A stretch of DNA of 32,143 bases from an uncultured Erysipelotrichaceae bacterium (GCA_944326795.1 CALVFJ010000021.1:1-32143); one strand, 5' to 3'; positions 7,313 through 15,503 are shown, numbered from the stretch's first letter. The notes: generated by a model from the sequence alone, not told the origin. Program-made: numbers and translations.

Positions 7313-8399
7313 AAAAGCAATCAACAATTTTAAAAAAAGGCTGACCATAAAGATGTCTATCGTGTTTGGGGCAAGCATGATCGGATATTTGTTGTTTTTG
7401 GTAATTGCCCTTTTTTGCAGTGTCTTTTTTCTAAGCTCTTTTAACTGGTATGCTGATGATCCCATATATAATTTTTTTCAATTGATTGCGGGTCTTTTGC
7501 CAATCTTGGTACCGTTGATCGTGTTTTTTGGTTTTGTCTTGATCTTTAGCATATGTTGGCTCAAAAGCTTAAGATATATTGAAATCATCATCAATGCCAT
7601 CAAAGAATTGTATGAAGATAATGATAATTATATCGTTTTAGGCAATGATATGTATGAAATTGAAGAAATCATGAACGATCTTAAAAAAGAGCTTACTTAT
7701 AATAAGCGTAAGGCTGCTGAAAATGAAAGACGTAAAAATGATCTAGTTGTTTATCTGGCTCATGATCTGAAAACTCCGCTGACCTCGACGATCGGCTATT
7801 TATCTTTGGTAAAAGAAGAAAAGGAATTGCCGGAAAATCTAAAGGAAAAATATGTGGACATCGCCTATAATAAAGCGGTACGTCTAGAGAGCCTGATCGA
7901 AGAATTTTTTGAGATCACTCGCTTTAATTTTGCCCAATTAGCTTTAGATAAAAGCACTTTTAATCTAAATATCATGCTGGAACAGATCCTGTTTGAGTTT
8001 AAACCGCTGATGCTAGAAAAAAATATGGATTATGAATTCATTGCTGAGCAAAGCGTGGATATCATTGCTGATAGCAATAAGCTACAGCGCTCATTTGATA
8101 ATCTTTTGCGCAATGCCATCAATTATGGTTATGCTGATACCTTGATCAAAGTGCATCTAGCCGTCAAAGAGCAGATCATCATCACCTTTGAAAACCGTGG
8201 GCCAACGATCGCGGCTCAAAAACTAGATAAGATCTTTGAACAATTTTATCGGTTAGATAGTGCTAGACAAACCAATACCGGTGGCTCAGGTTTAGGGCTG
8301 GCTATTACTAAGGAAATCATCGAGATCCATGGAGGAACGATCAAAGCTCAAAGCAGCGATGAAACGATAAAATTTATAATTATGCTGCCAAAACCATAA
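7305..8399 (+). CDS. vanS: VanS-like sensor histidine kinase
   Basis: A 364-residue membrane histidine kinase. It has two transmembrane helices (about 18-45 and 58-86) with only a short outer loop, then a linker and coiled region. The H-box is YLAHDLKTPLTSTIGYLSL, with H153 as phospho-acceptor and nearly identical to that of VanS proteins. The N-box is FDNLLRNAINYG, and the G-box GGSGLGLAITKEI is near the end. It should phosphorylate, and without drug dephosphorylate, VanR. The start is TTG at 7305, inside the end of vanR; the alternative ATG at 7353 would remove the basic N-terminus that fits the family. The minimal outer loop resembles other VanS and suggests sensing at the membrane. Confidence 0.88.
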   Translation: MNRKAINNFKKRLTIKMSIVFGASMIGYLLFLVIALFCSVFFLSSFNWYADDPIYNFFQLIAGLLPILVPLIVFFGFVLIFSICWLKSLRYIEIIINAIKELYEDNDNYIVLGNDMYEIEEIMNDLKKELTYNKRKAAENERRKNDLVVYLAHDLKTPLTSTIGYLSLVKEEKELPENLKEKYVDIAYNKAVRLESLIEEFFEITRFNFAQLALDKSTFNLNIMLEQILFEFKPLMLEKNMDYEFIAEQSVDIIADSNKLQRSFDNLLRNAINYGYADTLIKVHLAVKEQIIITFENRGPTIAAQKLDKIFEQFYRLDSARQTNTGGSGLGLAITKEIIEIHGGTIKAQSSDETIKFIIMLPKP

Positions 8400-8401
8400 T
8401 T

Positions 8402-8459
8402 TTGTAAGAATTTCGTCATAAATCGTCATAAAAAACCCAAAAACGGCGTTTGTTAAAAT
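8402..8459 (+). promoter_or_regulatory. Predicted VanR-controlled promoter of vanW-vanG-vanXY-vanT
   Basis: Three direct repeats, TTGTAAGAA (8402), TCGTCATAA (8413) and TCGTCATAA (8423), are 11 and 10 bp apart and start just after the vanS stop. An extended -10, TG-T-TAAAAT (8451-8459), follows without a -35. The repeats match those before vanR, which supports shared control by VanR. Confidence 0.6.
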
Positions 8460-8493
8460 GGTAAATTATTACCGTAAAAAAAGCGCTGTTTTT
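8439..8493 (+). terminator. Possible weak terminator between vanS and vanW
   Basis: AAAAACGGCG (8439-8448) can pair with CGCTGTTTTT (8484-8493) with one G-U pair. The 35-nt loop contains a second hairpin, GGTAA-ATTA-TTACC with 8460-8464 and 8469-8473. RNA reading through from vanS could stop here, while RNA from the promoter at 8454 would lack the left arm. This is an inference, and the long loop makes it weak. Confidence 0.3.
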
Positions 8494-8516
8494 AATTTAA
8501 GAAAAGGGTGGTAACG

Positions 8517-9314
8517 ATGCGAAAAAGATTGACACAGATATTTCCTTGTTTGTTGCCGTTGAGGCAAAAACAAAAAACTTTTTGTTTTTATTATAAGCTT
8601 AAGCATACCAAAAATATGGCAGTTGTTCGCTTAGATTCTTTTTATCGCCATGAGGTAACTTCTTGGCGGGAAAAGATCATCAATGAACATAGCGGTTATG
8701 ATATCCAGTATCAATATAATAAAAGAGATAATCTAAAGATGGCGGCAAAGGCTTTCAATGGATTGATCATTTATCCTAATGAGATATTTTCATTTTGGCA
8801 TGTTTTTCATCAGCTATGTAATGTAGAAGATATGAAGGATGGCTTGGTCTTGATAGATGGCAAGATCGTTGCTCGCAGGGGAGGAGGCTTATGCCAGCTG
8901 AGCAACTTATTATTCAAGGCTTTTTTGCATACGCCGCTAACCATCATAGAGCGTCATGGGCATGATAAAGAATCTATTGCTCCGATCGATCCTGAAGAAT
9001 TATTCGGTATCGATGCAACGGTTGCCCAAGGTTGGCTTGACCTAAAAGTAAAGAATGATACGGATCGTTGCTTTCAGATCAAGATCGAGTTTAGTGATGA
9101 TGAAATATGTATTCGGATCTTAAGCGATCGTTACTTGCATGAACATTATCAGATCATCAATGAGAATGTTTATTATGAACAGCATGATGGTGCTATCTAT
9201 CAGTATGCAGATGTGGTAAGGATCGCAAATGATGGTAATCGCAAGCGTTTATATCAAAATAAATGCATCATTGATTATGAAATAGATAAGGAGCAGTTGT
9301 TATGGAACAATTAA
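8517..9314 (+). CDS. vanW: VanW family protein
   Basis: A 265-residue protein of the VanW family. It begins RKRLTQIFPCLLPLR, as in VanW of the vanB and vanG clusters. It contains SGYDIQYQ, the conserved FSFWHVF, the signature RRGGGLCQLSNLLF, TPLTIIERHGHD and GIDATVAQGWLDLKVKNDT. There is no signal peptide. VanW is an accessory protein of vancomycin-resistance clusters whose biochemical role is unknown. I chose ATG 8517 over GTG 8508 because the Shine-Dalgarno AAGGGTGG is correctly spaced from it and VanW similarity starts there. It overlaps the ligase gene by 13 nt. Confidence in the family is high. Confidence 0.9.
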   Translation: MRKRLTQIFPCLLPLRQKQKTFCFYYKLKHTKNMAVVRLDSFYRHEVTSWREKIINEHSGYDIQYQYNKRDNLKMAAKAFNGLIIYPNEIFSFWHVFHQLCNVEDMKDGLVLIDGKIVARRGGGLCQLSNLLFKAFLHTPLTIIERHGHDKESIAPIDPEELFGIDATVAQGWLDLKVKNDTDRCFQIKIEFSDDEICIRILSDRYLHEHYQIINENVYYEQHDGAIYQYADVVRIANDGNRKRLYQNKCIIDYEIDKEQLLWNN

Positions 9315-10300
9315 TGATCATATTTGGCGGTATCAGCAAAGAACATGATATTTCTTGCATGTCAGCGCAGGCGGTGATCACGGCCTTGCAAACAAGCTAT
9401 GAGCTGATCAAGATATATATCGATGAAGATGGAAGATGGCAGTTGTTTGATGGTGAAGATGCTACTAATATCAGTAAGGATGAGCTAAAATCTTTGATGC
9501 TCAACCTTGATGCCAAGGATCCATTTCTAATCTGCCAAGATAAGAAGATCATGGTCAAAAAAGCTATGATCATCATGCATGGAGCGTATGGTGAGGATGG
9601 CAGACTGCAAGGAATGTTGGAAATGCTGGATATAAAGGTCATTGGCTGCGGCAGTGTGGCAAGCATATTAGCCATGCATAAAGATCTTGCTAAAAAATTG
9701 GTCATGGCAGCCGGTATCAAAACAGCCAATTTCCAACTGATAAAAAATAAACGGGAGATTGATTTTAAGAAGCTTAGCTTCCCATTATTTATAAAACCTA
9801 ATAAACAAGGATCATCATTTGGCGCAAGCAAGGTAGTAGATGCTGCTGGCTTGGATGAGGCACTTGACAAGGCTTTTAAATTTGATGATGAAGTATTGAT
9901 CGAAGATTATATCGTTGGTCATGAAGTTGGATGCGCCATCATAGGCAAAGAGGATCTGCTGGTCTCAACCGCGGATATCTTGCTCAATGTTCAAGACTAT
10001 TTTTCGTTTGCCGAAAAATATCAGGATAGTAAGATCGTTACGCAGGTCCCAGCTGATTTGCCTTTACAGCTGATCGCTAAGATCCAAAACTGTGCGCGTA
10101 CGATCTATAAAACCTTAAAATGCACAGGATTTGCCAGAGTTGATATGTTTTTGTTAGATAATGGCGAAATTTATTTTAATGAAGTTAATACGATACCTGG
10201 GCTTACAGAACATTCGCGTTTTCCTGGAATGTTCAAGGCTGAAGGCATGGAATTTGCACAAATTTTAGAAAGGATGATAAATTATGGAAATAATTGCTAA
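9302..10300 (+). CDS. vanG: D-Ala-D-Ser ligase, VanG type
   Basis: A 332-residue ATP-grasp D-Ala-D-X ligase. Visible in order are IFGGISKEHDIS, MHGAYGEDGRLQGMLE (93-108), FIKPNKQGSSFG (163-174), the omega loop DYFSFAEKYQDSKI (232-245), GFARVDMF and FNEVNTIPGLTEHSRFP (292-308). The FxFxEKY loop, the HSR after NTIPG, and the order of neighbours place it with VanG/VanC-type D-Ala-D-Ser ligases rather than D-Ala-D-Lac enzymes, which differ in the omega loop. It would make D-Ala-D-Ser for peptidoglycan precursors in the cytoplasm. AAGGAG precedes the ATG inside vanW, and it overlaps vanXY by 17 nt. D-Ser preference is an inference; a D-Ala-D-Ala ligase is the alternative. Confidence 0.85.
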   Translation: MEQLMIIFGGISKEHDISCMSAQAVITALQTSYELIKIYIDEDGRWQLFDGEDATNISKDELKSLMLNLDAKDPFLICQDKKIMVKKAMIIMHGAYGEDGRLQGMLEMLDIKVIGCGSVASILAMHKDLAKKLVMAAGIKTANFQLIKNKREIDFKKLSFPLFIKPNKQGSSFGASKVVDAAGLDEALDKAFKFDDEVLIEDYIVGHEVGCAIIGKEDLLVSTADILLNVQDYFSFAEKYQDSKIVTQVPADLPLQLIAKIQNCARTIYKTLKCTGFARVDMFLLDNGEIYFNEVNTIPGLTEHSRFPGMFKAEGMEFAQILERMINYGNNC

Positions 10301-11003
10301 TGATATTCATAAAGGCAATCTTTTGTTAGTAAATAGCGAATATCCGCTTTTAAAGGAAGATTGTCATGATCTGGTTTATTGTAATGATAAAGTAAGGATC
10401 AAAAAAATCGTTTATCAACTGATTGAAATGATCAAAGAAGATCTAGGCATGCAAGACGATATTGTTTATGTCAGCGGTTTTCGTACCTTTGCATATCAAA
10501 AAAAGATCTATGATGATACCCTGAAGACGCATGGTCAGGAATATACGGCTAAATATGTAGCCAAAGCAGGTTGCAGTGAACATTTATTAGGATTGGCGAT
10601 CGATCTGGGAAAGAAGATGGATGAAATTGATTATATTTGTCCTGAACTGCCTTACGATGGAAAATTTGCTCTTTTTCGGCAAAAACTTTGGGAAAATGGT
10701 TTTATAGAACGCTATCAGGTGGGAAAACAAGAAGTTACCAAAATATCAGCTGAACCATGGCATTTTCGTTATGTTGGCTATCCGCACAGCCTGATCATGA
10801 AAAATAACAATTGGAGCCTTGAAGAATATCATCAACACTTAAAAGCTTATGATCATCAGCATCCATTGCGTTATAAAAATTGTACGATCTTTTATCTCAA
10901 ACCATTGGAAAAGGTAAATACTACAGCTAGCTGCTATCAGATCAGTGGCAATAATTTCGATGGCTGCATCGTTACGCTATTTGAGGTAGAATCTCATGAA
11001 TAA
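10284..11003 (+). CDS. vanXY: VanXY-type D,D-dipeptidase/D,D-carboxypeptidase
   Basis: A 239-residue VanY-family zinc peptidase. SGFRTFAYQ (R67, Q72), SEHLLGLAIDLG (ligands H100 and D107) and AEPWHFRYVGYPHS (catalytic E157, ligand H160) are all present. The N-terminal GNLLLVNSEYPL and the block around YVGYPH closely resemble VanXY of the VanG and VanC types. It lacks a signal peptide or anchor, which fits the bifunctional cytoplasmic VanXY rather than membrane-bound VanY. It would hydrolyse D-Ala-D-Ala and trim the terminal D-Ala from pentapeptide precursors, leaving D-Ala-D-Ser ends. It overlaps the ligase gene by 17 nt and the racemase gene by 8 nt. The tail of about 50 residues (CTIFYLKPLE...TLFEV) is beta-rich. 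Confidence 0.87.
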   Translation: MEIIANDIHKGNLLLVNSEYPLLKEDCHDLVYCNDKVRIKKIVYQLIEMIKEDLGMQDDIVYVSGFRTFAYQKKIYDDTLKTHGQEYTAKYVAKAGCSEHLLGLAIDLGKKMDEIDYICPELPYDGKFALFRQKLWENGFIERYQVGKQEVTKISAEPWHFRYVGYPHSLIMKNNNWSLEEYHQHLKAYDHQHPLRYKNCTIFYLKPLEKVNTTASCYQISGNNFDGCIVTLFEVESHE

Positions 11004-12090
11004 GGATCGTTCATGGATCGAGATCGATCATGATCATCTACGTCATAATTATGAACAGTTAAAAAAGATGATCAAAAAGGATACGACGATCATCGCGGTC
11101 GTTAAATCTAATGCTTATGGTCATGGCTTTTCTTTGATCGTACCATATCTAGAAAGCTTAGGTATCGAACATTTTGCCGTTGCTACCTTGGATGAAGCGA
11201 TATATCTTAGAAACTTAGGTATCAAAGGGGAGATCTTGATCCTGGGTTATACTACGTTGGCGCAAAAAGACAAGTTAATATGCTATGATCTTAGTCAAAC
11301 GGTATATAGTTATGATTATGCATCTCAATTAGTTGAAGGTACCAAGGTGCATATCAAGATCGATACGGGCATGCATCGCTTAGGCATTGATCATGATGAT
11401 CTAGCTCAGCTTGCAAAGATCATTAGATTAAACGGTTTGCAGATCAAGGGAGTATTTTCACATCTAGCTTCTAGTGAGCTGATCGATCCTTGGCATGATG
11501 ATTTTAATATCATGCAATTAGAACGCTTTGCTAAGGTGCATAATTATCTTCAAGATCTTTTACCTTCTTCAACCCTTTATCATATCTTAGCAAGCTATGG
11601 CTTGATCAACTATCCGCAGTATCAATTTAATTGTGTGCGCTGTGGTATGTTATTTTATGGTTTTTTAAGCTGTGAAGATCCACAATTGACCAAAAAGCTG
11701 GATATGCAGCCGGTATTAAGCTTGAAAAGCCGAATCGCTCAGATCAAAAAAATCAAGAAGGGCGAATATGTTGGTTATGATAATCGCTATCAGGCCAAAA
11801 CAGATATCATTGTTGCGGTCATACCGATCGGCTATTATGATGGCATCGTACGCAGCTTGTCTAATACTCAGTATCAGGTCATTGTCAATGGCAAGCTCTG
11901 TGAGATCATCGGCAATATCTGTATGGATCAATTGATGGTCGATGTTAGCAGCGTTGCTTGTCATATCAATGATGAAGTTTGTTTGATCGGTGGGCAGATG
12001 AACGCAGAAAAAATGGCTAAGCATGCAGGATGCTTAACCAATGAATTGTTGTCACGTTTGTCATTGCGCAATGTGCGAATGTTAAAATAA
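10996..12090 (+). CDS. vanT: Serine/alanine racemase, VanT racemase domain without the membrane part
   Basis: A 364-residue PLP-dependent racemase of the Alr fold: PLP lysine K37 in AVVKSNAYGHG, KIDTGMHRLG (121-130), catalytic Tyr Y261 in VGYDNRY, and ICMDQLMVDVS. The C-terminal segment CLTNELLSRL has Asn349 where alanine racemases have a Tyr (Tyr354 in Geobacillus Alr) and VanT has Asn696; this exchange favours serine. Classical VanT has an N-terminal transmembrane domain of about 300 residues linked to L-Ser uptake, and here it is absent: the protein starts directly at the racemase. It should turn L-Ser into D-Ser for the ligase, and may also act on Ala. It overlaps vanXY by 8 nt and runs 9 nt into the convergent membrane gene. 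Confidence 0.85.
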   Translation: MNKDRSWIEIDHDHLRHNYEQLKKMIKKDTTIIAVVKSNAYGHGFSLIVPYLESLGIEHFAVATLDEAIYLRNLGIKGEILILGYTTLAQKDKLICYDLSQTVYSYDYASQLVEGTKVHIKIDTGMHRLGIDHDDLAQLAKIIRLNGLQIKGVFSHLASSELIDPWHDDFNIMQLERFAKVHNYLQDLLPSSTLYHILASYGLINYPQYQFNCVRCGMLFYGFLSCEDPQLTKKLDMQPVLSLKSRIAQIKKIKKGEYVGYDNRYQAKTDIIVAVIPIGYYDGIVRSLSNTQYQVIVNGKLCEIIGNICMDQLMVDVSSVACHINDEVCLIGGQMNAEKMAKHAGCLTNELLSRLSLRNVRMLK

Positions 12091-12738
12091 TAAGAATAAA
12101 TTATAAGCTAACAAGATCGTGCCCATGGCGATGGCTCCAGGCAAAAAAGATGTCGTTTGATTATAAGAATAGCTTAAGAAAGCTACTTGGATACTGATCA
12201 AGATGAAGCTTCTGATCCACATCTCCCAAGAAAAAGGAACGAAGGCAACCGTAAAAATCAAACCAAACAATACTCCAGAAAAAGTAATGACCAATGGTTC
12301 TTTATCTTTGATGCTTAAGCGATCGGTCAGACATTTATAGCAAATGCTGATCAAGATAGAAAAGATAAAGGTATAAGCAATATACATCAAAGGAGCAGCT
12401 ACCATATAACTGCGAACGATCTTAGGATCGATATATGGCAGATATCCTTTGATAAAAAAATGATTAACCGTGAATAGAATGCTATAGAATATCAGACCAA
12501 TAAAGTAAAAGATCAGGGATTCTTTAGCATTTTTTTTGACCCGGTTATAATGAAGGGCCAAAAGATCATAATCATATATAAAAACGATGCAGGCGATGAC
12601 ATTCAACAAAACGGTATAGGAAATCGTCTTGTTTTCGATGAAATGATTCAAGATAGGGAAAAGCAAAGGGATCAAAGCAAAAAGCAAGATCGTGATGATG
12701 ATGCGCCTAACGCTTAAGGTTGATCGGGAAATACTCAT
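12082..12738 (-). CDS. Polytopic membrane protein, possibly a degenerate CPBP (CAAX-protease-like) protein
   Basis: A 218-residue protein with about seven hydrophobic helices and a basic N-terminus (SRSTLSVRR). The last 90 residues (TFSGVLFGLIF..., FLSYSYNQTTSFLPGAIAMG) have the rhythm of CPBP/Abi intramembrane proteases, but the EExxxR and the FxxxH and HxxxN histidines are not visible. It may therefore be an inactive member or unrelated. AAGGAG stands 8 nt before its ATG. It is transcribed toward vanT, and the two 3' ends overlap by 9 nt with no terminator seen between them. It is not the missing membrane domain of VanT: it is too short, on the opposite strand, and shows no acyltransferase-type motif. 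Function unknown. Confidence 0.65.
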   Translation of the reverse strand: MSISRSTLSVRRIIITILLFALIPLLFPILNHFIENKTISYTVLLNVIACIVFIYDYDLLALHYNRVKKNAKESLIFYFIGLIFYSILFTVNHFFIKGYLPYIDPKIVRSYMVAAPLMYIAYTFIFSILISICYKCLTDRLSIKDKEPLVITFSGVLFGLIFTVAFVPFSWEMWIRSFILISIQVAFLSYSYNQTTSFLPGAIAMGTILLAYNLFLLF

Positions 12739-12882
12739 TTTATAAACTCCTTGTTTCTATGTATTTTACTAAATTGTTGAAAAAAAAGCAAAAGATTGTA
12801 AAAAAAATTGGAAATAAATAAAAATAATAGGAAAATATCAAATTTCTTTTTAACTATATTAATAAGAAAGGAGGTAATGAAG

Positions 12883-13209
12883 ATGGAACTAAATCCAAAT
12901 CTTACCTTAGCTGAAAAGAAAGTGATCGTAGGCTATTTCGTTAATTTATATAATCAAGCTGTTGCCCGTGAAGAGCTAAGAAAGATCAATCGTCATAGCT
13001 ATTTAGGGGATATAGAAAATGACAAGACCTTGATCTACTTGATGGATCATGCCTTGACACATGTTAGCCGTGAGACACAATTGATCATTCGACATGATTA
13101 CATCTTTAAAAGTTCGGAGAATTGGTATCTGGAATATTTTTCGAAAACCAGTTATTATCGTTATCGCTTACAAGCCATTGATGAATTTATCAATTGTCTT
13201 AACATTTAA
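12883..13209 (+). CDS. MG284/MPN403-type small helix-turn-helix-like protein
   Basis: A 108-residue, helix-rich soluble protein. I chose ATG 12883 because a strong AAAGGAGG (12867-12874) is 8 nt upstream; ATG 12877 is too close, and the frame extending to 12808 has no support. The C-terminal segment [23 protein letters not shown] resembles the helix-turn-helix end of MG284/MPN403 family and ArpU/sigma-like proteins, which suggests DNA binding. The role is not known. It ends 53 nt before ptsI. Its stop lies inside an inverted repeat (13199-13219) between the -35 and -10 of the predicted ptsI promoter, which makes it a candidate regulator of ptsI, though adjacency is the only evidence. Confidence 0.65.
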   Translation: MELNPNLTLAEKKVIVGYFVNLYNQAVAREELRKINRHSYLGDIENDKTLIYLMDHALTHVSRETQLIIRHDYIFKSSENWYLEYFSKTSYYRYRLQAIDEFINCLNI

Positions 13210-13222
13210 ACAATGTTAAAAT
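13195..13222 (+). promoter_or_regulatory. Predicted ptsI promoter with an inverted repeat between -35 and -10
   Basis: TTGTCT (13195-13200), a 16-nt spacer and TAAAAT (13217-13222). TTAACATT (13199-13206) and AATGTTAA (13212-13219) form a perfect 8-bp inverted repeat with a 5-nt centre that covers the spacer, as an operator would. No T run follows, so a terminator is less likely. Confidence 0.45.
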
Positions 13223-13262
13223 AAATTTGATAAAAATATCGATACATGAAAGGATGATGGAA

Positions 13263-14972
13263 ATGGTTTTAAAAGGTATCGCAGCATCACAGGGGATTGC
13301 AATCGCAAAAGTATATAAATTACAACAACCTGTCTTAACGATCACTAAACAAGATGCAAATGCTGAGGCAGAATTAGCAAAATTAGATGCAGCATTCGCA
13401 AAGACGATTAGTGATATCGAAGCTATCAAAGAAAGAGCTTCAGCTAATTTATCTGAAGAAGAATTGGCAATTTTTGACGCTCACTTAATGATGGCAAATG
13501 ACCCAGAAATGAAGGGCCAGATCGAACAAATGATCAAAGATCAAAATGTAAATGCAGAATATGCAACGCAAGAAGTTGCTAATATGATGGTTGCAATGTT
13601 TGAAAGCATGGATAATGATTATTTCAAGGAAAGAGCAGCTGATGTCAAGGATGTTACGTTCAGATTGCAATGTAATATCGTTGGTGCTATTATTCCTGAT
13701 CTAACCGCTATTGATGAAGAAGTTGTAATCGTAGCTGAAGATCTGACACCTTCTGATACAGCACAATTAAATAAGACTTATACCAAAGGATTTGCTACTG
13801 CAATCGGTGGTAGAACTTCGCACAGTGCTATCATGGCTAGATCTTTAGAGATCCCAGCAGTAGTAGGTTGCAAAGGAATCCTTGAAGCAGCAAATCATGG
13901 TGATATGCTGATCTTGGATGCAGTTGATGGTAAGGTCATCGTTGGCCCAACAGCAGAAGAAGTAGCAGAATATACAGCTAAGAAAGCTAAATTTGAAGAA
14001 GAAAAAGAAGCTTTGAAAGTATTGGTCAACCAAAAGAGCGTTACCGTAGATGGCCATGAAGTGGAATTAGCGGGTAATATCGGAACACCAAAAGATGTTG
14101 ATGGCGTATTGACCAACGGCGGCGAAGGTGTAGGTCTATATCGTACGGAATTCTTATATATGGATTCAGAAAATGATTTTCCTTCTGAAGATGAGCAATT
14201 CGAAGCTTATAAGACCGTTTTAGAACATATGGGCGGTAAGAAAGTCGTTATCAGAACCTTGGATATCGGTGGTGATAAGCGTTTGAATTACTTTACTTTC
14301 CCTGAAGAAATGAACCCATTCCTAGGATATCGTGCAATTAGATTATGCTTGGATCGTACCGATATCTTTAGAACCCAACTAAGAGCTTTGATCAGAGCTA
14401 GTGCTTATGGTCGTCTTTGCATCATGTTCCCAATGATCGCAACCCTAAATGAATTCAGAAGTGCTAAAGCGATCTTTGAAGAAGAAAAAGCTAAATTAGT
14501 TGCTGAAGGTGTTAAGATCGGAGAAAAGATCGAAGTAGGTATGATGATCGAAATTCCAGCAGCTGCCGTATTAGCTGATAAATTTGCCAAGGAAGCTGAT
14601 TTCTTCTCGATCGGTACTAATGACCTTGTACAATATTCAATGGCTGCTGACCGTATGAGCGAAAAAGTATCTTACTTATATCAGCCTTTGAATCCATCAT
14701 TATTACGCTTGATCAAGATGGCAATCGATGGTGCACATAAAGAAGGCAAATGGTGCGGTATGTGTGGTGAGATGGCTGGTGATGAATTAGCTGCTCCTGT
14801 ATTGTTAGGACTAGGCCTTGATGAATTCTCGATGAGCGCTTCAAGCATCTTAAGAGCTCGTAAGATGATCAGATCATTGTCAAAAGCTGAAATGACTGAA
14901 TTGGCTGCCAAAGCTATTGAAATGGAAACAATGGACGATGTCGTCGAACTTGTTAAAAATAGCTTAAAATAA
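13263..14972 (+). CDS. ptsI: Phosphoenolpyruvate-protein phosphotransferase (PTS enzyme I)
   Basis: A 569-residue protein, the standard length for enzyme I. The N-terminal phosphohistidine domain contains [12 protein letters not shown] with the active-site His. The C-terminal PEP-binding TIM barrel has [46 protein letters not shown] and [11 protein letters not shown] with the catalytic Cys. It moves phosphate from PEP to HPr, starting sugar uptake and phosphorylation. ptsH is not adjacent, so HPr is encoded elsewhere. I chose the ATG at 13263 ([12 protein letters not shown]), 9 nt after AAAGG; ATGs at 13254 and 13257 are too close to it. A terminator follows. Confidence 0.93.
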   Translation: MVLKGIAASQGIAIAKVYKLQQPVLTITKQDANAEAELAKLDAAFAKTISDIEAIKERASANLSEEELAIFDAHLMMANDPEMKGQIEQMIKDQNVNAEYATQEVANMMVAMFESMDNDYFKERAADVKDVTFRLQCNIVGAIIPDLTAIDEEVVIVAEDLTPSDTAQLNKTYTKGFATAIGGRTSHSAIMARSLEIPAVVGCKGILEAANHGDMLILDAVDGKVIVGPTAEEVAEYTAKKAKFEEEKEALKVLVNQKSVTVDGHEVELAGNIGTPKDVDGVLTNGGEGVGLYRTEFLYMDSENDFPSEDEQFEAYKTVLEHMGGKKVVIRTLDIGGDKRLNYFTFPEEMNPFLGYRAIRLCLDRTDIFRTQLRALIRASAYGRLCIMFPMIATLNEFRSAKAIFEEEKAKLVAEGVKIGEKIEVGMMIEIPAAAVLADKFAKEADFFSIGTNDLVQYSMAADRMSEKVSYLYQPLNPSLLRLIKMAIDGAHKEGKWCGMCGEMAGDELAAPVLLGLGLDEFSMSASSILRARKMIRSLSKAEMTELAAKAIEMETMDDVVELVKNSLK

Positions 14973-14992
14973 ATGACAAAATAGTATAAAAT

Positions 14993-15020
14993 AAAGAGTG
15001 TGAGATTCACACTCTTTTTT
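14993..15020 (+). terminator. Rho-independent terminator after ptsI
   Basis: AAAGAGTGTGA (14993-15003) pairs with TCACACTCTTT (15007-15017) around a 3-nt loop and ends in T6. The Shine-Dalgarno of the next gene starts directly after it. Confidence 0.9.
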
Positions 15021-15029
15021 AAGGTGATA

Positions 15030-15503
15030 ATGATGAAAAATGTAATATTTATTTCTTCGACTGGTGGACATCTGGTAGAGCTATTACAGCTCAAGCCGCT
15101 TTTTTCACAGGTCAATGCTTATCTGATCACAGAAAAGACCAAGTCTAACGCTGATCTATCACAACAGTTAACGATACCGGTTGCATATCTGGCCTATGGT
15201 ACCAAGAAGCACCTTTTTACTTATATGTTTAAATTTGCTTATAATATCATAAGATCATTTTATTATTTTTTTAAATATCAACCAGATGCCATCGTCACAA
15301 CTGGGACCCATACGGCAGTGCCAATGTGTTATATTGCGCATCTTTTTAAAAAAAAGGTTATCTGGATCGAGACGTTTGCTAATAGTCAAAGCCCGACCGA
15401 AGCTGGAAGGTTGGTCTATAAGATCGCAGATACCTTTATCGTGCAATGGGAATCAATGCTGAAATTTTATCCCGATGCTATCGTAGGAGGTTCGATCTTT
15501 TAA
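15030..15503 (+). CDS. ALG14-like glycosyltransferase subunit (PssD/Cps14F type)
   Basis: A 157-residue protein. FISSTGGHLVELLQL at the N-terminus, IVTTGTHTAVPMCYIA and VIWIETFANSQSPTEAGRLVY are the signatures of the ALG14 / Cps14F / PssD family, the membrane-associated acceptor-side half of a two-subunit GT-B glycosyltransferase. With the next gene (ALG13-like donor half) it should add a hexose or HexNAc to a lipid-linked sugar in surface polysaccharide synthesis. No other polysaccharide genes are next to it. I start it at 15030, 4 nt after AAGGTGAT (ATG 15033 is equally possible); the longer frame from 15000 runs through the terminator. It shares 1 nt (TAATG) with the next gene. Confidence 0.85.
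   Translation: MMKNVIFISSTGGHLVELLQLKPLFSQVNAYLITEKTKSNADLSQQLTIPVAYLAYGTKKHLFTYMFKFAYNIIRSFYYFFKYQPDAIVTTGTHTAVPMCYIAHLFKKKVIWIETFANSQSPTEAGRLVYKIADTFIVQWESMLKFYPDAIVGGSIF

Noticed and set aside
9302..10300. The ligase as a D-Ala-D-Lac (VanA/VanB-type) enzyme
   Set aside because: The omega loop has FSFAEKY rather than the VanA-type sequence, and no vanH-like dehydrogenase gene is present; a racemase gene is present instead.
12082..12738. The membrane protein as the detached membrane half of VanT
   Set aside because: It is on the opposite strand, about 120 residues too short, and lacks acyltransferase-type features.
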